Source: Trileptium ribeirensis
Taxonomy: Eukaryota; Nematoda; Enoplea; Enoplida; Thoracostomopsidae
Direction of reading: 5' to 3'
Assembly: GCA_030248225.1 (NCBI GenBank)
Contig: JASANE010019192.1
Span: 17,326-81,325, forward strand
DNA length: 64,000 nt
The translations under genes were made by a program, and so were the position numbers. Numbering within the stretch: the first letter of the stretch is position 1; each line of letters begins with the position of its first letter. The notes beneath the pieces are model-generated. The model had not been told where the DNA came from. It saw nothing but the letters and a program-made list of their open reading frames with translations, and did no database searches. Shown here in pieces: positions 56,431 through 64,000 of the stretch.

Positions 56431-57639
56431 CACTGCAGACCAGAGCTGGAAGTGGGTAAGTGGGTTGTGGGTCATGTACTAGGCGATTTTGGGTGGGTCA
56501 CGTGGATCGTGGGTTTTCACTTCCGACCCACCGACCCACGCAACCATTTAAGCTGTGATTTTAATAACATCTAATAATTTAAACTACACATAGCTTACAA
56601 GCATTTTTGGGTTCTCTTTACTGCTGAGAAAGTCTCGCTTAAACTGCCACTTCTTTCTAATCTATTCTCATTATAATTTATAATGTTAATAATTGTTATT
56701 ATAATCTATAATTTCTCATAATTTATTCTAATTATTTCCCACAATAGCGAGTGGCTACTTTTTTGACTGTTTCTTGATTTTTTTATTTGAAAGAAGTTAG
56801 AACGTTTAAAAAGTGTATATCATACTATTTTTTAATAGTTTAGACGGTGAACGGTTTGTAGTTATTTGTTTTATTTATAGAACCTCGAGGAGTATTACTT
56901 GAAACTATCGTTGTTTGAAACCTAAGTTACCTAAGCCTTAGTTACTTGAGTCAAACACTAGCTAAAATTCTATCTGATAGTTTTGTAGTTTCCCCCATTC
57001 CTGTTTCTTTCTGTTATCACTAAGAATTCATAGGGCTTCACCCCCAGAACCACCAGACACCTATAGCTAAGAATAATACGAGTCTAAGCCTGAGCATAAG
57101 TCTAAGCCTAAGTTGAAACCTAAGCCTGACCCTAGGTCTAGGCAGAGAAAACGTGATCTTAGGGAGGAAATCTTATGCGCCGTTCAAGTTCAAATTCAAG
57201 TTCAAGTTCTATATATGAGTTGCTTTAAAGAAAAGATAACATAGACCTATAAACCCAGTGATGGGCATACATAACTACCATTTTGAATCTGAAATTAAAA
57301 TTTTAATATATTTCGCTTATTTTTTATAAGAAATTTCATTATTACAAGTGATTATCCTAATCATCACTGAATTAGCTGTTATATCCAAACTGAAATTATT
57401 ATTTTAATGAAGTTCACTATACTTTCATACAAATTTCATTAGTAGCTGTCCTAATTGTGGTACGGGGTTCATTGAATTAATTGGGCTGTTATATGAACAT
57501 TGCTTATCAGTTTGTCTCAGTGTCAAAAGTCCGCCGTCGAATAATACTGCTGTGTCCTGTTTTATGAGCTAATATCTATATCGTGTATATATAGAATTAA
57601 GAGCTGATGTGTAACCTTTGGGGACGGAAGTGAAATACG

Positions 57640-57820
57640 TGCTATGCCGTTCTCGGTAAAATAAACTTGAGCCTTAGACTAAGTTAAGGTCCTTATAGAA
57701 ACCTTGTACTAAGCCCGAGCTTAAAACGGTTGCCGCTTCCGAAACCTCGCGTTAAGGTGGTGTTCTTTTTCCATCGTTATAACGTCTGACCCTCATTGGT
57801 TACATGGTCCCAATTATGGA
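57640..57820 (+). repeat. dispersed repeat, copy at 57.6 kb
   Basis: Same word order as 46,020-46,200 (GAGCCTTAGACTAAGTTAAG, GGTCCTTATA, CGTTATAACGT, GGTCCCAATT). Here it lies inside the hAT element, so it was carried with it or inserted later. Confidence 0.55.
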
Positions 57821-58123
57821 TACAGTTTATATTTATATGTTTGTTTGTTTTTTTTGCTCTCAAACGATATAATGGTTGGTTTCCAAAGTCCAAAACATAT
57901 ATATGTTGCATATACATATGAAGGGTTTGAATATATAATTGATACAAGTATAGCTATAATCACATATAGTAACTTGTTTTATAAAGTAAAATCATTCAAT
58001 TATATAATTATACGAATTGTTGTCGAATGTGAAGAATTATTGGGATTAAATATGGGAATATTTTGTCAATATTGATGGATTATGGCAATACTGTGAAGTG
58101 CCAGTAATGCTTCATGCTCGTCT

Positions 58124-58339
58124 GTGACAATAAAGAGTTGGTGCGACAATAAAGAGTCCATTCCTCTGCTCAGTTCTGTGGCTCGTAGCTCGTTTGTAAT
58201 TCCTGCAAGTTCATCTGAGGCTGAACGACATTTTAGCACATTTAATAGTTGTAATATTATCACACCTCAAAGGTTATGTCTTGAGCCTGATGTTGTTGAA
58301 TCTCTTTCAGTTTCCATTGAACATTATAAGAACATCTGA
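58124..58339 (+). pseudogene. hAT transposase C-terminal dimerisation region
   Basis: The frame reads PLLSSVARSSFVIPASSSEA then ERHFSTFNSCNIITPQRLCL and a terminal helix. This is the hAT dimerisation domain with its hallmark S-S-x-x-x-E-R-x-F-S. The DDE catalytic part and the BED finger are not seen upstream. Confidence 0.85.
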
Positions 58340-58599
58340 ATGAAAATGCAGTGGTATGTGAGCATGAGCTATAGTATTATACCTTGTAAAAATTGTGTTT
58401 TAATATGCAGTGTTCTTTTTTAATTCTTCGTGCTTTAAAATTTGTATGAGCAGCTAAGCCAACCAAACTCTAAAGTTGTGTAAGATTAAGATTCAGTTAA
58501 TATGCGCGAAGGCATTGATGGGTCGTGAGTCAAGTGGGTCGTTGAATCGTGGGTCGTGGGTCAAGAATTGTGACCCACTTCCAGCTCTGCTGCAGACTT

Positions 58600-59825
58600 A
58601 CATGTCGCTTGAACATCGTTGTTTAGAACTATATGCTCTGGCTCATGCTCTATAGAAAACTCAACTTTAATCCGTCAAAATACCGGTTTGCCAGGCAGAT
58701 ATTCAACTGTAAAATATATGGAATCGTAGAACGGGAATTGTTAAACATTGGCTGCTCTGGAAAATGGTCTCGTTATTGGATCCCAACTGTAGGGTTGTTG
58801 CCGGGCTACTACCACAACCGTCTCACCGATCAAAAAATCCTGAGCCGATTGAATCTGTACATTATATGCTCTCCCCGATATAAAGAAATAGGAAACTTTT
58901 TGTTTGCCACGTCGAATCGAGCCTTGTTAACCCATTGATAGAGCCGAGCCGCACCTGATATGGTTCAGGATGAGCCAAGCAGACTCGGAGCTTTGATAAC
59001 CTGGTTCGTGTTCACCTCTACTGACATCATTTTTACGCATAGACTGTGTAGAACAAACTAGTTCTTTGTCATTATAAGTCATAAAAGCTTTCTAAGGCTA
59101 CCCATTGTTGATCTATCTTGTGGAGTGTCTCAGATTGCACCATGATTCTACCTATTTTAATTGACACATATTCTACACTCTATTGTACATGCATCATTAC
59201 GCAGCACAACATTCAGAAACTTAAAGCGTGGCGATTGGCGCCCTGGTTAGCTACCACTATAGTTAAACCGCGAAAAAATTCCAAATAGTATCTTACAAAA
59301 AAGTATATACATACATACATAACAATATATATTGTTCATTGCTTGCGTTTCATGTATCGAGTTCAGCAGTTAAAAATTACTTTGGTTTGTTCATACGTAA
59401 CAGTTAGCTGTAGAAATCCAGGAACGTTCGTTATATTTGTGATAAAGGTTGCGTGTTAAGATAAATTCTAACTGTACTCTGAAGGCATATTACGCACATA
59501 ACTTCAACCCACAAAACTTGGACGGAACAGCAAGTACAGGCCCAAACCTGAACTGAGTTTGACCGTGTTCAAAGCTTCAAACGTCGGGTGGTTATCATGT
59601 AAGTTAAAGCAATTTTTTTCTTATTTAACGCTAAAACTGACGCCGGTTGACCTTGCATATGTTCGTCATATACGCAGCGAATTTCATCTTTCCATATAAG
59701 TGACTCATTGTTTGAAAACTGCATATGTTATCGTTATGTGCTAGAGACGTTGTGGTCTTATTTGGCATTTCATATCATTTATAGCTGTTTCGAAGCCAGA
59801 CACGTTGCATGATGGGTGTCGAAGG
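58600..59825. other. gene-free stretch
   Basis: A 101-codon frame at 58,633-58,938 has some protein-like character but no recognised family and no splice context. Nothing else. Confidence 0.4.
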
Positions 59826-59826
59826 T

Positions 59827-60020
59827 CCGTCGGCTTAGGGGTAAATGTTTTCGGCGGGGACGGGAGAGTAGGCCAGGGGTTGGGTAAGATTTTGAAATTT
59901 TAAGAATTAAAATTTTTGCTAAATTTTTTCCCAGTTTTTACTAACTTACGATACATTGTTCATACTTTCATCTATTTTTTGCGAATTTCAACCCAATTAT
60001 TGTCAATTTTAGCCCGCGCT
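59827..60020 (-). repeat. dispersed A/T-rich repeat family, copy 3 (reversed)
   Basis: GTCGGCTTAGGGG, then AAATTTTTTCCCAG, then AGCCCGCGC: the reverse of copies at 12,820 and 34,720, including the GCGCGC and AAGCCGAC ends. Confidence 0.45.
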
Positions 60021-60302
60021 TGGAATATTTAGTATGCTCACATTGTTACCTATCTGATGAGCAGTATAAATCCATGTGCTTCAATGTAAATCTCGAGGTG
60101 TCGTCTTAACCTCTTGTGCGTTAAAACTTTTTCTTGTATCTCTGACGTAAGAGTGACTAAATGTATATGGCTGCGAGGCAAGCAATCTATCTTGCTCGTA
60201 CCACTTTGATAACACTTTGCTCAACATTCTATGAAATAGATATTAATCCATGCAAGAAAGAGTTAAATAGATAAAGTATGGTAACCAACGCTGAGCACTA
60301 AC

Positions 60303-60448
60303 CTGACGCTCGGAGAGATCAAGCGATTGAGCAATTTCTATTCTTCTCTTCCGGGTCAAATATCGGTTGAAATGAAATTCTTTTTCCAGTTCGAGAACTT
60401 GATGTCGAGTATAGGCGGTACGAATTCGCTTGCTATCAGCCCGACTTC
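60303..60448 (-). CDS. Hox homeobox exon (Deformed/Hox4/lin-39-like)
   Basis: On the minus strand, after a TTATTACTTGCAG acceptor, 48 codons read SRAD then [44 protein letters not shown], followed by GTTAGT, a splice donor. This is homeodomain residues 1-44: the N-terminal arm (R5), helix 1 and helix 2. RTAYTRHQ with LSERQ points to the Dfd/Hox4 group, to which nematode lin-39 also belongs; Scr/Antp-like proteins differ at those places. The intron after residue 44 falls just before the recognition helix. The downstream exon with WFQNRR was not found on the minus strand below 60,300, so either the intron is very long or the exon was missed. Hox genes specify body position and act as nuclear DNA-binding regulators. 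Confidence 0.92.
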
Positions 60449-60449
60449 C

Positions 60450-62350
60450 TGCAAGTAATAACTATTTATAATTCTTACTGTTATTGCATTACTCCGTGAG
60501 CGATAATCTAATTTCACATGTCAATTATTCTGCACCTTTCAAAATAGCTTTTAGAATAATACAACATATCTACTGTTCCCCGAACTGACTGATCGATAGA
60601 ATCGGAGAAAATAAAAATTATCGTAAATCGCTGGATTTTCATCCTTTAACTACTAACATTCAGAAATTGTTAAGTTTTTGTGAACCAAATCCCCGATCTC
60701 ATGTAACTTGCACTACGCCCCTCGCTCCAGCATCACCCGCGCCATCACACAAAAAGACCGAGTTTTCCTTTATTTTGCATAATAGATAAAATATTGTTAA
60801 ACCAGAAATCAACACATAAGGCGACATTACGCCCAATACAAAGAGTAATATGTTTTTGCTTTCCAGATAACTAGTTTTTACTCAAATTCAGTGGCCGTAA
60901 TGATGTGAGTTCATAGTCACTTTCAAAAATGTTGCAAGCTGAGCGAGAGAAATAGGTCCACCGCACAATCCTGACTTGCTGCTACTAATCGTTTCGGATT
61001 GACCCTCTCACGATCATTCTACCGTATGACCATACACTCGCTTACCGATCATATACCGAATTCTTCACAAAGCGATATTATGTGCAAACAAAACATACTT
61101 CGCATACAGAAACTCCGTTCATTATTTCCTTAGCAGCGAAAACGACCAACAATTATCGTAGCGACAGAATTTATAATTCGTCTAAATAGTTTTGGGTTAC
61201 TTCTAGGCGATTCCTCAGTGTATCCAACAAAATGCGTTATTGAAGCAATCAGAGATAATTATGACAAATATAATAGATAGTAGAATATATAAAGGTTTAA
61301 ACGATTTTGTGCAACTTGTCCGGAGTTACGGATATCAATTTGGAACTGCGGTAGATCACTAAATTGACGAATACGACCACGATTGCAGACAAGCATCATT
61401 CTAACACTGACCTACAGTAAATCTTTAAAAATAGCCAGTGTTATTACTCGGCGACATTTAAATTGCTTCAGTACTTTCAATAGTCAAGCTTCCAGAGTTT
61501 TAGTAAATAAGATTAATAATGTGCCCTTGCCTCACGTTTACATAGAGTACCGCCCACCAGGCATAAATATTTTACTGTCCGATGATAAATTTAAATTAAA
61601 TAGGCGCGGTACTGAATAGTGCCATGGGATTTGTATTGAGCATATAAAAGCAGTAAACTCGGCAGACACAGGCCAGACAAATATGCTGACAGGAGGATAT
61701 GGGACGGGGGTTGGTTAAACATAGTGTCAGCCCCCCCACAAAACTTAAAATATAGGGGTTGCACATCTTAGTGGTTGGCCACCATCCCACTCTCTGCAAC
61801 GGTCCGTTTACCTGATGGGATGGAAATTACGGTGCATTGGCATTTAACAATGTAATTCTATAGCAGGTTCTGTCGCCATCTGAGCATCCTTTGTAACAAC
61901 ATTAAATACATGAAGGTGTGAGAGATGCTTTGCAGTATATATAATATACCAGCAGTGTTTTAACATGTTATCGCGCAGATACAAAGCTGGAAAATGCGAA
62001 TTTGCGGTTGCCTATGAAATTCTTTCACAATTAATTCGAACCATATAATTATACCTACTCCTCCTATCGATATAGCAACCGTGTGGTTTTCATATAACCG
62101 TGCCCTAGGAAAGATTCAAGCACCGCTGCACTGTGCGGTTGCAAATTCTATGTGACAATATTGCAGTTTTAGACCTTTTTCAGTAATAAAGGCATTAATA
62201 ATCAACAGCGGGATTCAATTTCGCATAAAACTATGTTTTATGCAATCTTTCGCAGAACAATAAAGCGTTGACTTTTTTCCGTTTTTCCATTTTCTTCCAA
62301 AAACAAACCTGTTTTTTCCGGTCCGACTTTTTTCCGGAAAAACCCATCCC
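60450..62350. other. gene-free stretch upstream of the Hox exon
   Basis: No YPWM hexapeptide exon or other coding exon recognised on the minus strand. Probably intron of the Hox gene. Confidence 0.4.
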
Positions 62351-62352
62351 TG

Positions 62353-62530
62353 CTGTAGACTAAGACCGAATGGCGATAAATTTATCTACGAACAATAGTC
62401 TTCAAATGCTGTTGCTGCGGGATATAATTTTATAAACAGAAAGATGGGATTTTATACTTGAAGTGTCATAACAAGATCACATTTTTTGTAATTGAGACAT
62501 CGAACTGTCATTCGTTAGGCGAATACAGTT
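62353..62530. repeat. dispersed repeat, right copy
   Basis: Moderately diverged copy of 7,022-7,200 (TGTAGACTAAGACCGAATGG, TTTATCTACGAACAATAG, TTTTATAAACAGAAAGATGG). Confidence 0.6.
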
Positions 62531-63080
62531 TCTGTAGCAGTCTTTCTAAAACTGACACAGTTTCTGTAGCAGTCTTTCTAAAACTGACACAGTTAGCAGT
62601 TTTACGTGCTACGTTGTTAAATACGTTATATAAACTGTTCCTCGAAAGAACTACCAGTATGTGATTGTGCACCCGCAGTGACTATTGATGCAAATTTGTA
62701 TCAAGTCAACAAACGTGAAAAGGTGCCGCTTACATTGAAATGCAGGAATAACTTGTTTAAAAAAGTTGTTAATTCGCCGTTATTCCATGTATTGTGAGGA
62801 TGAAATATCATTGTGGCAGTTTCTGTATCAGTCTTTCTAAAACTGGCAAGGTTTCTGTGGCAGTTTTTCTAAAAGTGACAATTTCTGTAGCAGACTTTCT
62901 AAAACTGACACAGTTAGCAATTTTACGTGCTACGTTGTTAAATACGTTATATGAACTGTGATTTTGTACCCGCAGTGACCATTGATGCAAATTTGTATCT
63001 ATTCAACAAACGTGGAAAGGTTCCGCCTACATTGCAATGCAGGAATAACTTGTTTAAAAGGTTGTTAAACATATTCCACA
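62527..63080 (+). repeat. tandem duplication with 32-bp minisatellite inside
   Basis: A block from CAGTTAGCAGTTTTACGTGC to GCAGGAATAACTTGTTTAAA occurs at 62,590-62,762 and again at 62,909-63,058. Each is preceded by two or more copies of GTTTCTGTAGCAGTCTTTCT followed by AAAACTGACACA. The copies are diverged. Confidence 0.85.
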
Positions 63081-63084
63081 TTGT

Positions 63085-64000
63085 TTCGCCAAATTTAAGG
63101 ATGAGCGGATTAAATATTGGCGTGTTCCTAATCATTGTGACAGTTTGTTAATATAGTTTTAATTTGTGATTATGAAGCTAATTCGGCTAAATTAATGAAA
63201 TTGAATTGTCAAACGTAATGCTGGTAGAGCATCTTCGAATCGGTGATGCATTATATGAAGCATGAACGCTAAACATTGAATGAGGGTTTTGGTTGGTACT
63301 CGAATGTAGAATTCCACGAGTCTCTCATATCTGAGCTATTTACCAACACAGCCAAAATTTGAAATATTTTGCCGTTTACTGTTATAGTATAATCCGTCTG
63401 GCTCACGAAGCTTAAGAGTCTTTTCGATTAACATAATGGCTGTGGATATCGTTAATTTGAAGCTATCGTGTAGATTTTTGCGTAACTGACTCAGCTAACC
63501 AAGACTGTAGCACTGTTAATTGAAACAGACAGAGAGAAGCGGCCGGATCGAGCAAAAAATGAATGTCGTTTAAATGTGTCAAATTTCTTCTTGTGGCGTA
63601 AAATTTATGACTATAATGGATTTTAAAATTTTTAATTTATCAAGAATTGTGTGTACATATGTGGTCGCGCTGCTGGAATGATTTTCTGACGACGACGGCA
63701 CTAATCGAGTTCTTTTTTTGTGCCATATTACCCGAATATTCTTTCATTAATTATAAACATAATGTCAGCGCTAAGCTAGCACTACTTATTTGAACCCGTT
63801 GCATCGTCGTATGAAGTAATTTTTGTTGTTCAAAACAGCGGTGTGTCCTTCCAAAATTGTGAGAATGCTGCAAGACTAAGGGAGTTTTCCAAATTTTGGA
63901 CCTTGGTCGCATAATAGTGTATAATAATAGTCTTTAAATGTGTTAAACTTCTGAGTTTTAGCCCTGTTCGTCTACGTGTCGTTAATTTTTGTTTCATACG
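63085..64000. other. gene-free stretch, right edge
   Basis: Nothing recognised. Confidence 0.45.

Larger units (their letters stand above)
56441..58589 (+). mobile_element. hAT DNA transposon, decayed, with 8-bp target duplication
   Basis: Terminal inverted repeats CAGAGCTGGAAGTGGGT and its exact reverse complement. Flanking CTGCAGAC on both sides (56,433-56,440 and 58,590-58,597). GACCCAC/GTGGGTC words crowd both subterminal regions. Inside, only the last part of a hAT transposase is recognisable; the element is deleted to 2.1 kb and cannot move on its own. Confidence 0.95.

Noticed and set aside
57060..57145. CTAAGCCTAAG-type words resembling degenerate nematode telomere repeats (GCCTAA)
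   Set aside because: Units are irregular and sit inside a hAT element; similar CTAAG words belong to a dispersed repeat.

Overview
The window is AT-rich, repeat-laden animal DNA. Three things point to an invertebrate, most likely a nematode-like protostome: a Deformed/lin-39-type Hox homeobox exon (60.3 kb, minus strand) interrupted by an intron after homeodomain residue 44; a three-exon secreted cysteine-rich gene (41.2-48.0 kb) whose cysteine layout recalls nematode CPG4/DUF19-like secreted proteins; and abundant RTE-type and CR1/Jockey-like retrotransposons, hAT elements and MITEs. Species cannot be named from the sequence.

The centrepiece is a Polinton/Maverick element at about 13,811-34,029, bounded by roughly 85-bp terminal inverted repeats. 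From left to right on the + strand it carries a decayed protein-primed family B DNA polymerase, two small unknown genes, a chromodomain integrase (broken), an intact packaging ATPase, a Polinton small conserved protein (one stop), a NADAR/YbiA-like protein, a TATA-binding-protein-like protein, a further small protein, a small basic remnant and the major capsid protein (MCP). Nearly every gene start is preceded, usually 26-41 bases upstream of the ATG, by the word ACATGAAAAG or a close variant, often overlapping the end of the previous gene. A shared upstream word together with an element-encoded TBP homologue suggests that the element carried its own virus-like transcription programme. The NADAR protein could be a counter-defence or repair factor. 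This trio is the best candidate for an undescribed system in the window.

The MCP gene is split by a second, non-coding element of about 8.3 kb (23,536-31,838). Its inverted termini contain arrays of a 26-bp perfect palindrome followed by a 23-bp tandem repeat. Right of the MCP remnant lies a 1.2-kb stretch (32,023-33,180) with six copies of another palindrome, GTAACCCACCGGTGGGTTAC or near variants, flanking a small Ser/Asp-rich ORF. No protease or penton gene is visible.

Left flank (1-13.8 kb): no host gene recognised; an inverted-orientation short-repeat array around a (TA)n core, and a degraded non-LTR element (ORF1 with zinc knuckle, endonuclease) into which an RTE fragment jumped, leaving an 18-bp target duplication. 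Right flank (34-64 kb): the secreted gene with an intron made largely of tandem arrays, a minus-strand non-LTR relic, hAT elements and MITEs with clear 8-bp target duplications, a tRNA-like sequence, and the Hox exon. Several element genes carry frameshifts or stops; assembly error cannot be separated from real decay by reading alone.
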